Below, one piece after another: positions 1 through 13,318 of a DNA stretch of 64,000 nt. The position numbers and the translations under genes were made by a program. Positions within the stretch are counted from its first letter, which is position 1, and every line of letters starts with the position of its first letter. Source of the stretch: Eutreptiella sp. 'Long Island Sound 2002' (taxonomy: Eukaryota; Euglenozoa; Euglenophyceae; Eutreptiales; Eutreptiaceae); contig OZ038381.1 of assembly GCA_964036045.1 (NCBI GenBank), positions 121,585,843 through 121,649,842 on the forward strand. Reading direction: 5' to 3'. The notes under the pieces are model-generated. The model searched no databases. It saw only the letters and a program-made list of their open reading frames with translations, and had not been told where the DNA came from.

Positions 1-2215
1 TTTTTTTGGGGGGGGGGGGACAAAATCACCTCGCAGGGGTTGTTAGATCCGAGCCAGGCAAGGGTATGTAGGGCAAAACGCCACATACCCCCCCATTTGG
101 GGCCTTTTTGGGCCATTTGCGTACCCTACCTCAAGGGGTTGAATCGTTTGTTTAACCCCTTGTACAATCATTAATTTGTCCAATAAACGCATCCCCCAAT
201 GAGTTTTTGATCTGGACCCCCCTAGACCCCCCTCACACACTTGCGACCCACTTTTTGGAGCTTTTGAGGGAGGGGAGGGGTGGGGGTAAAAAAATGTCAA
301 AAAAAATGCCCCCCTTTTTTTGGGTGGAAAATCACGAATCTTCTGATTTTTTTTACTTTGAGCCGAAAAAGTGTTTCCGTGTCCCGACTTCATGGGGTTT
401 GTATGGGGCCGAGTGGGACGAGCGCTGATGCAGTTTTTGCACTTTTCAGCCATTTTTGCTATGTTGGCGGTTTTGGCGACCTCGGTGACCCCGTACTACC
501 CATTTTGAAGGGTGTGAGTGGGGATGTTTTGATAGTATACGCCTACTAGGATACGAAACGATGTTTTTTTTGCCGTTTGTGGCCTTGCCGAGGGCCGGTC
601 AAAACCCGCGCCTAAGAGGTGAAATGACTATTTACAACAATAATGGCTTACATGAGTGAATGGGCCGGTGCACAAGCTGGATATGCAGTTTTTCACCTTG
701 GGCGGCTCAAAAATCACGTGATCACCTAAAATGACCACCCAAGGTATGTAAAGCATTTTTTAGGCCGTATTTACGTGTTTTTCAACCTTAGTTGGGTATT
801 GGGCCCTGCCGGGGGGGGGGGGGGTTGGTACACAACGTGGTTTGCAGCTTTTCACCCTATATAGCTCGAAAATGGAAGTTTCGAAGAATTATTTTTTTTG
901 ATATTGAGATCCCCTAAGATGACCATCCAAGATATGTAACGCATGTTTTAGCCCGTATTTATGTACTTTTTACCCTATTTTGGGTATGTAATGCTTGAGG
1001 TAGATTCTCCGTGAGGTGGACTTGCCGAAGGCAATAGAATGACCTCGCACAGGTTGCTAGATCAAAGCCACGCGGGCCGTATGTAGGGGAAAATGCCACA
1101 TACCCCCCCCTTTTTGGGCCTTTTTGGGCGTTTTCGCGTACTGTTCTCCGAGGGGTTGAATGGTTAGTTTAACCCAGTGTAAAATCATTGTTTTGTCCTA
1201 TAAATGCATCCCCCAATGAGTTTTTGATCAGGACCCCTCCCACTCGAAACCCATCTTTTTTAGGTTTTCAGGCCGGTGGGGAGGGTCTTGATTTTTTTTG
1301 GGTCGAAAATCATGAATCTTTTGGTATTTTTCGATTTTGAGCGAAAAGGTGTTTCTAGGTCCAGACTCCATGGGGTTTGTATGGGGCGGAGTGGGACGAG
1401 CGCTGATGCAGTTTATGGGCCTTTCGGCCTTTTGTGCTATGTTGGCGGTTTTAGCGACCATGCCCACCGCGTGCTACCCACTCTAAGGGGTGTTAGTGGG
1501 GACGTTGCGATAGTATATGCCTACTAGGATACAAAAGGAGGTTTTTTTGCCGTTTGTAGCCTTGCCAAGGGCCGGTCAAAACCCGTGCCAAAGCCACGAA
1601 ATGACTATTTACACCAATAGTGGCTTACATGAGTGAATGGGCCGGTGCACAAGCTGGTTATGCAGTTTTTCACCTTGGGCGGCTCAAAAATCATGTGATC
1701 ACCTGAAATGACCATCCAAGGTATGTAAAGCATGTTTTAGGCCGTATTTACGTGTTTTTCGCCCTATTTGGGTATTGGGTGCGGGGGGGGGGGGGGGGGC
1801 TCCCAATGGATGGGTACAAAACCCGCTTTACAGTTTTTCAACCTGTATAGCTTAAAAAGGAAGTTTCCGAACCCCATTTTTTTGATATTGTGATCACCTA
1901 GAATGACCATACACGATATGTAATACATGTTTTAGCCCGTATTTATGTAGCCTTTACCCTATTTTGGGTGTGTGTTGCTTGAGGTAGACTCTCCGTGAGG
2001 TGGACTTGCGGAAGGCAATAGAATCACCTCGCAGAGGGGGTTAGATCAAAGCCACACAGGCTGTATGTAGGGGAACGCACAACGTACCCCCCCCCCCCCC
2101 ATTTTGGGCCTTTTTGGGCGTTTTCGCGGGTTTTACCCCAAGGGGTTGAATGGTCAGTTTAACCCAGTGTAAAATCATTGTGGTCTCCGATAAATGCGTT
2201 CCTCAGACCCCCCCC
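1..2215 (+). repeat. R1 repeat, tandem ~980-bp units (about 2.2 copies)
   Basis: The landmark ctactaggatac near 543 recurs near 1,521, giving a period of about 978 bp. Each unit has, in order: a block around gggcctttttgggc, a G/C-rich segment, the landmark, two related ~200-bp modules built on gatcacctaaaatgaccatc and each followed by a G-run, then ggtagattctccg(t/c)gaggtgg. Short ORFs in all frames are not conserved between copies, so I read it as non-coding satellite-like DNA. Confidence 0.85.
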
Positions 2216-2229
2216 CACTTGAGACCCAC

Positions 2230-3245
2230 TTTTGTGTGGCAGATTTTGCACATGCATGCATGCCTGTGTGGCAGATATAGGTTGTGTAGCGGCAAATGTG
2301 ACCGCAGGCAACTACGTGCAAGCACGTGTGGCGGAGTATGACAGTGCGTGTGTGAGGGTTTATCTGGCAGACAATGCGGTGGATGTGTGGCCGATTATGC
2401 CCATGCATGCATGCCTGTGTGGCAGATAGTGCTGTGTGTGCATGCTTGCAGGGCAGATTATGCACCAGCATGTGTGCCTGTGTGGCATGTTATGCAACTG
2501 CATGAGTGCCCGGGTGGAAGAAACCACTAGTATAACAGAATATGGCAGATTGTGCAGCCGCATGTGTGGCACAATATGTTGCTGCATGCGTACCAGTGTC
2601 ACAGCCACTGCTGTGCTTGCATGCCTACGTGGCGGCTTTTGCACCTGCATGCATGCCTGTGTGGCCGATATAGCTTGTGTAGCAGAAGATGTGACCGCAG
2701 GCAACTGCGTGCAAGCCCGTGTGGCGGATTATGCGACTACATGTGTGAGGGTGTGTGCGGAAGATAATGCGGTGCCTGTGTTGCCGATTATGGCATTGCA
2801 AGCGTGCCTGTTGGGCGGCTGTAACTTGCGGAGCCCAATGGGCAACCACATACATGCATGTATGACAGTATCTGCAGACGTGTGTAGCACAATGTGCGAC
2901 TACATGGCGTGCAGGCATGCATGCGTGGCAGATCATGCATATGTATGCATGCTTGTGTGCTAGATAGTGCAATGTGTGCCTGCATGCATGGTGTTTATGC
3001 ATGCATGCCGGTGTGGCAGGTTATGCAACTGCATGCGTGCTTGTGTGGCACTTACCGCTAGTACAACAGAATGTGGCAGATTGTGTAACCGCATGTGTGG
3101 CAGATTATGCCGCTGCATGAGTGCTGATGTGGCGGATAATTCAGTGTGTGCATGTTTGTGTGGCAGATTGAGCGCCTGCATGTTTGTGTGGCAGATTGAG
3201 CGCCTACATGCATGCCGGTGTAGTAGATCCAACTTGTTTTCACTG
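2230..3245. repeat. GCATGC-rich minisatellite, ~30-bp degenerate unit (block 1)
   Basis: Diverged tandem copies of a unit resembling gcatgcctgtgtggcagatt followed by atgca. The six-base palindrome gcatgc recurs in many copies. Open frames here (Cys/Met/His-rich) are a by-product of the repeat. The same family returns at 4,330-4,950. Confidence 0.85.
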
Positions 3246-3279
3246 CGCTCCAGAAAATTACAACCTAACCCAACAACAA

Positions 3280-3455
3280 TGCCATAGGTCCCCATAGGCC
3301 CCCATAGGTCCCCATAGGCCCCCATAGGTGCCAATACGACCCCATAGGCCCGCATAGGTTCCCAAAGGTACCCATGCGTCCCCATAGGTCCTGAAAGGTG
3401 CCAATAGGCCCCCATAGGCCCCCACAGGCCCCCATGTATCCCCATAGGTCCGCTT
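3280..3455. repeat. CCCATAGGYCC short tandem repeat (11-12 bp unit)
   Basis: Runs of cccataggcccc and cccataggtcc alternate for about 175 bp. Read on the minus strand it gives a Gly-Pro-Met-Gly peptide repeat, which is an artefact of the unit. Confidence 0.85.
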
Positions 3456-3459
3456 CTCC

Positions 3460-3745
3460 CCAGCGCAACGAAGCTCAAACCCCTTTCTGCCCCCCCCTCC
3501 CCCCAGCTAGCATCTACCCACTGGGAATGCGCAGGGTACAAAAGCTGTTGACACAGCCCCCCCACCTCAAAAAATGGGTCCAAAGCCGTCCGCCACCTCA
3601 CTCGTTGGTCCTGTACCCCGTGCGCAGCATATTTAAAGACCTTTGCTTCCTCACACATCACATATTGCCAGGCGTGTGTCACCTCAAATTGGTCCCCCCC
3701 AAACCACACATCATAGTTGCCGTCCACGATGCTAGTAGGGTACAA
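3460..3745 (-). CDS. Hypothetical ORF fragment, unrecognised
   Basis: A minus-strand frame opens at 3,745 and its first ~95 residues are of normal complexity (it begins MYPTSIVDGNYDVWFGGDQF). It then runs into the CCCATAGG repeat and the minisatellite, where the frame stays open only because the repeats lack stops. I do not recognise a family. It may be a broken exon or chance. No neighbouring gene supports it. Confidence 0.15.
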
Positions 3746-3749
3746 TTTT

Positions 3750-4330
3750 TTTGGCCCAAACCTTTATGTGGCACCGACGTTGTGATATGGCACTAGGAAG
3801 CTGCTTCCTCGAGTATGTACAATACACCGAAGCCTTCCTCCTACAATGCTTCTATGAAAGGGTGTGGCAGTGTTACACAACCCTGCACATATCCATTGCT
3901 ACTTTTGGCCGCCGCAACATTTTCTGTGGCCATCAGGAGATTTTTCTCCCGAACCACTGCCATACACTCGTGGATACGTGTGATACATGAAAAGCACAAT
4001 TTCCAATCCAGTCCCTACGTGCCTTGAGACATCGATGGATGTAAGCGCTTGCCAGTATTGCAGCACAACTGTTACGGAAAAACCGGTGCATTATGGAGAA
4101 CCTTTTCCGGGATGCCGCAACCACAGTACATCACTTCGAAAAGCGTTCACATCCTTGCAACCCTAGGGACTCCCAACCAAAAAGAGCTTGCATACCCCCG
4201 AAACCCCTAGACTGAGACACCCTAGGACAACGTCACCAGAGCCTTGATCTATTCACTCGTTGGTTGTGTTGGGTGCGCGTCAGTTACTATTTTTTTGTGA
4301 ATTCCTTTTCTATTTTCCCCCACAGGAGTG
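3750..4330. other. Unassigned stretch between two minisatellite blocks
   Basis: Ordinary-complexity DNA with only short ORFs (about 60-80 codons) in several frames. No motif I recognise, no repeat and no splice-supported exon. It may be remnant transposon sequence. Confidence 0.5.
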
Positions 4331-4950
4331 AAATGCGACTCCACAGCGGTAGATTGTGCAAACACATGTGAGGCAGAGTATGCCGCTGCATTCATGCCAG
4401 TGTGGCTGATAATGCAGTGCGTGCATGCCTCCATAGCATATTTTACCATTGCATGCATGCCTGTGTGGCAGGTTTTGCACCCGCATGCATGCTTTTGTGG
4501 CAGTTACCATAGCAGATATAGCAGAATGTGATAGACTGTGCAGCCGCGTGTGTGGCACATTATGCATGCGCGCCAATGTTGCAAGTTCACCCCCTGTAGC
4601 ACCGTATGTGATTGTACGCAACTGTGTGCATGTCTTTGTGGCAGATTATGCAAGAACGTGCAAGCCTATGTGGCAAATTAATGCAGCGTGTGCATTCCTG
4701 TGTGGCAGGTTATGCAACGGCATGCATGGGTGTATGACAGATAAAGCTTGTGTACCGGAACATGCAAACCTCTGTGGTGGTTTGTGCATATGCGTTCCTG
4801 CCCGCATGGCATATACAATTTGCGTAGCAACATTTCCGGCTACATGCTTGCTGTGTGCCGGATGGTGCAAATGTACTCCTATGTGTGTGGCTCATGCAGC
4901 CTGTGCGGGTTCATCAGCCACCGGGTGCTGTATGATTGCCATATGAGCGA
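4330..4950. repeat. GCATGC-rich minisatellite (block 2)
   Basis: Same family as 2,230-3,245: repeated gcatgcctgtgtggcaggtt-like units at about 30-bp spacing. The pair of blocks brackets 3,250-4,330. Confidence 0.8.
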
Positions 4951-5310
4951 CGGGCAATTGAGTATGTGCATACCCCGATGCGGATCAGTCGGGTGACCCG
5001 GCAATCAGTGCGGCATGCGCGGGGGTGGTATGTAGGCCCCTCATTGAACTGCCCCGGTTACCCCCCTCTTTGTGCAGGTGTGGGTGATCTAGGCCGCTCG
5101 AAGGCCGCGTAGACTATGCACCCCTCAATCCTTTTCTCATCCTTCCCCCACCTCCCTGCCGCAAGGGGGCCTCCGGTGCTGTCACTGCCCATCGGACGCC
5201 AGTTGCGGCTTGGCCTAGGACGGTGAAGCGATCAAAGTCATGGGCCCTCAGTTTGCGCTTCATGGCCTATGTCCTCGGGATGCGACCCCCGGAACGCTTC
5301 CTCTCCATTC
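4951..5310. other. Unassigned spacer
   Basis: GC-rich, non-repetitive apart from catccatccatccatcc near 5,310. No credible ORF, RNA gene or regulatory motif seen. Confidence 0.5.
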
Positions 5311-6395
5311 ATCCATCCATCCATCCACTTTTTTATATGTTTTGAAGGAGGTGGGGGGCTGGTCGTGCTTTTTTCGGGTAGAAAATCATGAATCTTTTGG
5401 TTGTTTTTTTTTTATCCATTTTTAGCTGAAAAGTGTTTCTGCCTCCCGACTCCATGGAGTTTGTATGCGGCGCAGTGGGACCAGCGCTGATGCAGCTTAA
5501 GCACTTTGCGGCCATACTTGCTATTTGGCGCTTTTGGCGACCTCAGTGACCCCGTGCCACGCACTCTGAGGGGTGTCAGTGGGGATGTTGTGATAGTATA
5601 TGCCTACTAGGATACGAAAGGGCATTTTTTTGCCGTTTGCAGCCTTGGCGAGGGCCGGTCAAAACCCGTGCCAAAGCCGTGAAATCATTGTTTCCAACAA
5701 TAATGGCTTACATGAGTGAATGGGCCGGTGCACAAGCTGGTTATGCACTTTTTCACCTCCGGCGGCTCAAAAATCATGTGATCATCTAAAATGACCATCC
5801 AAGGTATGGAAAGCATATTTTAGGCGGTATTTACGTGTTTTTCACTTTCTTTGGGTATTGGGCCCTGCCGGGGGGGGTCTCCCAAAAGAGTGGTACACAA
5901 TTTGCTCTATAGCTTTTCATCCTATATTGCTCGAAAATCGAAGTTTCCGAAACCCATTTTTTTGATATTGTGACCACCCAAAGTGACCATCCAAGATATA
6001 TTGTTTTTATCCTCTTTTGGGTGTGTGTTGATCGAGATAGATTCTCTGCGCGGTGGAGTTGCCGAAGGCAATAGAATCACCTCGCACAGGTTGTTAGATC
6101 AAAGCCACGCATTCCGTATATAGGGGAAAACAAGACACCCCCCCCCCCCCATTTGGGGCCTTTTTGGGCGTTTTCGCGTACCCTTTCCCGAGGGGTTGAA
6201 TGGTTAGTTTAAGCCCTTGTAAAATCATTAATTACCCCTCAGAGGTTGTTAGCTCAAAGCCACGCAGCCGCAGTGAAGGGAAAACGCCACATGCCACCCC
6301 ATTTTGGGCCTTTTTGGGCCTATTCACGTACCCTACTCCAAGGGGTTGAATCGTTAGTTTAACCCCTTATAAAGTCATGATTTTGTCCGGGGGAT
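5311..6395 (+). repeat. R1 repeat copy, forward arm of an inverted pair
   Basis: Contains the R1 landmarks in forward order: atggagtttgtatg near 5,455, ctactaggatac near 5,601, the gaccatccaag modules and the tgccgaaggcaatagaatc block near 6,060. It ends at the turn of a head-to-head palindrome. Confidence 0.8.
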
Positions 6396-6404
6396 GCAGT
6401 TACT

Positions 6405-7330
6405 CGACAAAATAATGGTTTCACAAGGGGTCAAACTAATAATTCAACCCCTCTGGGAAGGGTATGCAAATAGGTCCAAAAGAGCCCAAAATGCTTGGTA
6501 TGTGGCGCTTTCCCCTACATACAGGCCTCTGTGGCCTTGATCTAACAATCTTTGCAAGATGATTCTTATGCCCTCAGCAAGTCCACCTCCCAAAGAATCT
6601 ACCCCAAGCAACACACACCCAACAACGGGGTAAAAAAAGCATGAATACGGGTTAAAACACGCGTTACATATCTTGGATGGTCATTTTAGGTGATCAAAAC
6701 ATCGAAAAAAAAATAAGTTTCGGAAACTTTTATTCTTGAGCAATATGGGGAGAAAAGCTGTAAAGTAGGTTGTGTACCAACCCCTTGGGAGACCCCCCAC
6801 ACACACACCCAATACCCAAATAAGGTTGAAAAACACGTAAACACGCCCTAAAAAATGCTTTACATACCTTGGGTGGTCATTTTAGGTGATCACGTGACTT
6901 TTGAGGGCCGAAAGTGAAAGACTACATAAGCACGTTGTGCAACGGCCATTTCACTCATGCAAGCCATTATTGTTGTAAATAGTCATTTCACCTCTTAGGC
7001 ACGGGTTTTGACCGGCCCTCGGCAGGGCTACAAACGGGGAAAAAAACATTGTTTCGTATCCTAGTAGGTGTATACTATCAAAACATCCCCGCTCACACCC
7101 TTCAAAATGGGTAGTACGGGGTCACTGAGGTCGCCAAAACTGCCAACATAGCAAAAATGGCTGAAAAGTGCATAGACTGCATCAGCGCTCATCCCACTCC
7201 GTCCCATACAAACCCCATGAAGTCGGGACACGGAAACACTTTTTCGGCTCAAAACAAAAAGAAACCAAAAGATTCACGATTTGGACCCCACAAAAGCAAG
7301 AACCATTTTGGACCTCCCCCCCACCACCCT
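6405..7330 (-). repeat. R1 repeat copy, inverted arm
   Basis: Reverse complement of the preceding arm, with landmarks in opposite order: caaaataatggtttcacaag near 6,408, atcctagtaggtgtatact near 7,062, cataca-aaccccatg near 7,205. The two arms meet at about 6,395-6,405 with a spacer of only ~10 bp. Confidence 0.8.
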
Positions 7331-7439
7331 CTTAACCTCAAAAACAGCGGGTTTCGATTCGGGGTTTCTGTGGGGGGGGGGGGGGGGCTCCGGACCACAA
7401 ACTCATTGGGGGATAACTTTTGTGTCCGGACCCCCCCCC

Positions 7440-8440
7440 CCGAAAACCCCCCCCCAAGCACACTTCAAACCCACTTTTTGGAGCTTTTGAGAGAGGTGGG
7501 GGGGGGGGATCAAAAAGTGATCACCTCTTTGTTTGGGTCGAAAATCATGAATTTTTTGTGTTTTTATGTTAAGCCGGAAAAGTGTTTCCAGGTCCCTACT
7601 GCATGGGGTTTGTATGGGGTGGAGTGGGACGAGCGCTGATGCAGCTTATACACTTTTCAGCCATTTTTGCTATGGTTGCGGGTTTGGCGACCTTGGTGAC
7701 CCCGTGCTACCCACTGTGCGGGGTGTGAGTGCGGATGTTTTGATGGTATGTGCCTACTAGGATACGAAAGGATACTAGGATACTAGGATACGATTTTTTT
7801 GCCCTTTGGAGCCTTGCCGAGGGCCTCCCAAAACCCGTGCCAGAGACGCAAAAGGACCGCTTCCACCAATAATGGCCTAGTGAATGGGCCCGTGTTCAAC
7901 CTGCTCATGCAGTTTCTTTTCACTTGGACACCCCAAAAGTCAAGTTTTCAACACGTATCATTTCCATATTGCGATCACCTAAAATGACCATCCAAGATAT
8001 CTAACGCATGTTTTAGCCCGTATTTATGTAGCTTTTACCCTATTTTGGATGTGTAATGCTTGAGGTAGATTCTCCGCGAGGTGAACTTGCCGAAGGCAAT
8101 AGAATTGCCTCGCAAAGGGGGTTAAATCATAGCTATATAAAAATTTTTGGAGGCCATATCTACGTGGTTTTTCCCTTATTTGGGTATTTGGTGCGGGGGG
8201 GGGGGGGGGGGGCTCCCAAGGGATTGGTACACAATCTGCTGATACGGTTTCTCAGCCTAGACATCTGAAACTTTGATGTCTTCCATTTTTTTTTGATATT
8301 GTGATCCCTTGAACTGACCATCCAAGGTATGCAAAGCATGTTTTAGGCCATATGCACTTGTTTTTTATCTCATTTGGGTGTTGGGCGCCCGGGGCGGGGG
8401 GGGGGGGGGGGCTCCCAATACATGTCGGGCCACAAATGTT
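7440..8440 (+). repeat. R1 repeat copy, forward, partly rearranged
   Basis: The forward landmark ctactaggatac is at 7,756, immediately followed by a short triplication (gatactaggatactaggata). The gaccatccaag module and the tgccgaaggcaatagaat block follow near 7,985-8,105. G-runs interrupt it. Confidence 0.75.
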
Positions 8441-9120
8441 TTCTTCTTTGCTCTTTCCAACGCTCTACCCTTCATTCATTCATCGGCCATCGGGCTCCAA
8501 CCAATGTGTCTTGCGCTACGTGGATGCAACTGGCAACCTTGTACCGGTAAATCGCCACGTCTGTGTGCTTGTCCATCGCCGCGGCAGTGCATCGCGCTCT
8601 TGCAAAGACACGGTGGGATGTAATTCTGATTGTACGCCAGGTCTCTTTCTTTTCCTTGCGCCTATCACAGTCCCTTTCGGATACTGTTGGCAATATGTTG
8701 ACCTAGTTCTCAAGGTCTGCCTCCTAGCACAAGGTATCGGAGGACTCCTGGCCCATCCCTCACGGGGGTGACTGCACTGCATTTTGCAATGACTGGTCCG
8801 CAAGCTTCATGGCACTCCAAGGTTTATCCCGTTCTCTGCATAATCACCCGAGGGTGGAGTGGGGAGTCCCCCGGGGGAGGCGGGATGCTACTGCTGAGAC
8901 GTCGTGATACTATGTCGCAATATTGGCGGCATATGGTGTTGCTCTTTGTCCACTAGAGTGGCAGTTCATAGGACTTTAAGTGAAGCGAAAAATAGTACTC
9001 CATGTGCGGCTGTCTTTACGGTAGCAAAAGGCACCTATGACATGTCACGGAAGACCTTTTTTCTTCGATTTTTGCTTTGCAGATCTGCTTTGTGTTGAAT
9101 AGTACAGCTTGTGCACACGC
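8441..9120. other. Non-R1 segment inside the R1 array
   Basis: About 0.7 kb of different character lies between R1 modules. The longest frame (plus, about 8,352-8,771) shares its 5' part with repeat DNA, and its C-terminal ~100 residues match no family I know. Probably an old insertion. No terminal repeats or target duplication found by eye. Confidence 0.4.
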
Positions 9121-11640
9121 ATTTGTATCCCATAGCGTGGGGTCTCCCAAGGGATTCATACACAACTTGTTGATGCGGTTTTTCAATCTGGGCAGCTCAA
9201 AAATCAAAGTTTTCGAGCTCAATTTTTCGGCTACTATCATCACCTAAAATGACCATCCCCTGTATGTAACGCATGTTTTAGGCCGTATTGTTGACTTTTT
9301 CACCCTGTTTGGGTATTGGGTGCGGGGGGGGGGGGGTTAAAGGTGAATGGGACCCAACTTGCTTGTGTAGTTTTTCATCCGGGACAACTCCAAAATCGAA
9401 GGTTTGGAAACACATTTTTTTGATGCTGTGATCACCTAAAATGACCATGTAAAGCATGTTTTGGGCCGTATTTATGTACGTTTTACCCCAATTTGGGTGT
9501 GTTTTGCTTGGGGTAGATTCTCTACGAGGTGGACTCGCCGAACGCAACAGAAATACCTCGCAGAGGTGGTCAGATCAAAGCCACGTAGGCAAGCATTTGT
9601 ATGTATGTACAGCGGGGAAGACACCACATACGTCCCCACCCCCATTTGGGCCTTTTGAGGCCTATTTGCGTACCTCACCTCAAGGGGTTGAGTTGTTAGT
9701 TTGGCACCTGGTAACATCATTAATTTGTCCAATAAACACATTCCCCCGATGAGTTTAAGCTCCCCCCCCCCCCCCCCATTTGCAACCCACGTTTTGGAGG
9801 TTTTGAGGGAGGTGGGCGTGGGCGGCCGAGGTTCAAAATGGCAAAACAAGACCCCCCCTTTTTTTGGGTCGAAGATCGTGAATCTTTTGGTTTATTTTTG
9901 ATTTTTAGCCGAAAAAGTGTTTCCGCGTCCAGACTGCATGGGGTTTGTATGGGGCGGAACGGGAAGCACGCTCAAGCTGTTTTTGCAGGTTTTACCCATA
10001 TTTGCTGTGTGGGCAGTTTTTGCGACCTCGGGATCCCCGTGCTACCCACTCTCAACGGTGTGAGTGCAGACGTTCTGCTAGTAGAAGGCTACTAGGATAC
10101 GAAAGGACGTTTTTTTCCAGTTTGAATCCTTGCCGAGGGCCGGTCAAAACCCGTGCCAGCGACGCGAAATGACTGTTTCCAGCGACGATGGCTTACATGA
10201 TGGAATGGGCGGGTGCACAACCTGCTTGATGCAATTTATCACCTTGGACATGTCAAAAATAATGTGATCGCCTAAAATGACCATCCAAGGTATGCAACCC
10301 ATGTTTTAGGCCATATTCGCGTATTTTTCACCTTATTTGTGTTTTGGGCGCCCGCGGCGCGGGGAGTGGTCTTCCAAGGGATTGGAACACAACCTGCTGA
10401 TTCAGTAGTTCACCCTTGGCAGCTCAAAAATCGAATTCTTTGAAATTTGTTTTTTTTTTGATACCCTGATCACCGAAAGTGATCATCCAAGTTAGGTAAA
10501 GCATGTTTGAGGCAGTAATTCTGTGTCTTTCACCACCCTATTTGGCTATTGGGCGCGCAGTTGGTGGTGGTCGGGTTTCTCCCAAGGGATGGGTACACAA
10601 CCTGCCAAGGTAGCTTCTTACCCCGAGCATCTCAAAAGCTGAAGTTTCTCAAATATTTTTTGATGTTGTGATCACCTAGAATGACCATCCAAGCTATGTA
10701 AAGCAGGTTTGAGTCTGTATTCATGTGTTTTTCGCCTTATTTGTGATTGGGTGCCGGGGGGAGGGGGGGTGGTCAAACGGGATTGGTACACAACCTGCTT
10801 ATGTTTTCCAGTCCGCACAACTCAAAACCCCAAAAGTTTTGAACCGCTTTTTTCTGATCTTGTGGTCCCCTAAAATGACCAGCCAAGATATGTAAAGCCT
10901 CTTTTAGCCCGTATTTATGTTGTTTTTACCCTATTTTGGGTGTGCATTGCTTGGGGTAGATTCTTTGCGAGATGGACTTGCCAAAGGCAGTAGAAATTGT
11001 CCCATAAACGCACCCCCCAATACGTTTTCGGCCTGGACCCCCCACTTTTTGGATCTTCTGAGATAGGAGGAGAGGGGGGGGGGCAGGTGTGGGGGCTGAA
11101 ACAGGTTCAAAAAAAGACCCCCCCCTTTTTTTTGGGGCGAAATCATGAATCTTTTGTTTCCCCCCCTATTTTTAGCTGAAAAAGTGTTTCTCGGTTCTGT
11201 CTCCATGGGGTTTGTATGGGGCGGAGGCGTACGAGCGCTGGTGGGGTTTATGCACTTTTCAGTCATTTTTCCTATGTTGGCGGTGTTGGCGACCTCAGTG
11301 ACCTTGTACTACCCATTTTGAAGGGTGTGAGCAGGGATGTCAATGTAGTATATGCCTACTAGAATACAAAACGACGTTTTTTTTCCGTTTGTAGCCTTGC
11401 CGAGGGCCGTTTAAAACCCGTGCCCTATATCGCTCAAAAATCGAATTTGCCGAAACTTATTTTTTAATATTACGATCACGTAAAATGACCATCCAAGACA
11501 TGTAACGCATCTTTTGGCCCGTATGTAGGTACGTTTTACCCTATTTTGGGTTTGTGCTGCCTGGGCGCATTGTCGGTGACGTGGACTTGCCGAAGGAAAC
11601 AGCATTCGTGCAATAAACACATCCCCTAATGGTCGCAACC
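9121..11640 (+). repeat. R1-family array, diverged copies
   Basis: Landmarks recur at about 10,088 (ctactaggatac) and 11,355 (ctactagaatac). The gaccatccaag module repeats about every 200-250 bp between 10,230 and 10,950, each copy ending in a G-rich tract. Copies are more diverged than those at 1-2,215. Confidence 0.7.
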
Positions 11641-13318
11641 CCCCCCCCCTACCCCCCCCCGCTTGAAACCCTTTTTTCGGAGTCTTTGTGGGACGGCTGA
11701 AGGAGGAGAAGGAGGACTGGTGTACGGTGAAGCGGCCGTGCACTACGTCGAAAGCGGGTCATGGGACGGACCTCCGACTCATCCTCTGCGCTCCACCTCA
11801 TGCATGCCCCTGCTGTGTCATGGGTAGAATAGTGCCACTTACCCAAGAGACCGTCTAACATAGTGGTACCCCATGCCACATGTATACCATTAGCTTTACT
11901 CACGAGCCTAGCGCAGTACCATAGGGCATCCTCCCACTAATGTGTTCGGATTTCGGTTTTGGTGATTCCCGCGGTTTCCCGATCTAGTTCTCTACTTATG
12001 CTCTGCTACGTACCGCCATCAACCCATACACGACATGGAATGGACAGAAATTTGCACATCATAACCAGTCAACTATCGAGGTGGAGACTTGTTGCACTAT
12101 CATCCGGTAGTTCCTCAAGCGCATGGCATATGGCACTCCCAAGGATTTGAACACCGCTTTAAAGATGCGAAGCTTCCTTCCGGCTGGGACACAAATCTGC
12201 GCTTCCCATCATTGCAAACACAAGTTACAAAAAGGAGGTGCTCCGGATATCCATATGACATCTCCCATTGTCACATGCCGTCATATATACCCTTTGCACG
12301 TAATGGTGATGGGATGTCCAAGAAGGCTGTGGAAGGAATCCCCACCGGCAAGCACGGCCATTCTCCCTGCAAATCCGTCATGTACCACAAAAGAGTGCAA
12401 GATAAGTGCGGGGACGGCATGTACAAGTGTGGCAGAGCCATATTGAGTCGGCATTCATTAGAGATATGAAACAGAAGAGGTGGAGATGGCCTAATGGTTG
12501 CATGGTCAATCCACGGTGTCCAGTTGCACTGCAAGGTTTTAGGGAGAGTGAGGACATGAACTACCAGACCGTACGGATTGCGAGGCATGACGAAAATTTG
12601 GTAGACAGGAAGAAGTGGCATATTGTCTTGATGCCCGATTTTATGGCAGGTGGTTACTATCCATCGCAAAAGTTGAACCAACCCCTAGAGACCCAAATTA
12701 AATCCAATATCTTTTTTTTTTTGGCCAAAAATTACTTGATTGACGCTTTTTGCGGGGGGTTAGGGGCGTCGCTTGGGAAAATTTTCACTGCCATGGGGTG
12801 CCTTGTGTGTTTGTCCGCCATTTTATCCCGGGGGTGGGGGGGGGGGCATCCATGTTAATGTGTAAAAATATTAAAATGGCCCTCGGCTTTAAATTTTGAT
12901 ATTCATTTTTGGTTCAAAATTTGCAGATTTTAAATGTTATGCGCCCCCGGGATGAGAAATTCAACCAAGAAAATTGAAACCAACTTTCCAAAAAGAAATC
13001 CCCCTACACAAGCACAAAAACACATAGAACATACCCATTAGCCTTCGCGGCTCATGTCCTTGGCCATTTCGGGCCATTGTTCACGTGTTACACCTCTCGG
13101 GGGCCCATTCTCTTAGGCCTAGACCTCGTGGGACCTGTCTCCGGGTCCCACAGTGCGGGGGTAGCCGGCTGGGATTGAGGGGGTTAGGGGTGTCGCTTGG
13201 TTTGGGTTGGTTGGGTTTAGGGTCATTCGGGCGGTTAGAGGGCTCGGTCCGAGGTTCCTAACCCGTGTCCATGGCCATCCGGGCCACCGTAGTACCTTAT
13301 ACCCCCACCCCACCCCCC
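11641..13318. other. Unassigned, mixed composition
   Basis: No repeat or recognisable protein. The longest frames (12,089-12,469 and 12,406-12,858 plus; 12,271-12,681 minus) show no motif I can name and overlap each other on both strands. A T-run at 12,711 and a G-run near 12,835 are present. Confidence 0.5.

Noticed and set aside
1-11640. Short ORFs shared between R1 copies (e.g. ending SADAVFALFSHFCYVGGFGDL)
   Set aside because: Similar peptides recur because the DNA recurs. Frames are short, lack a consistent start and are disrupted in most copies.
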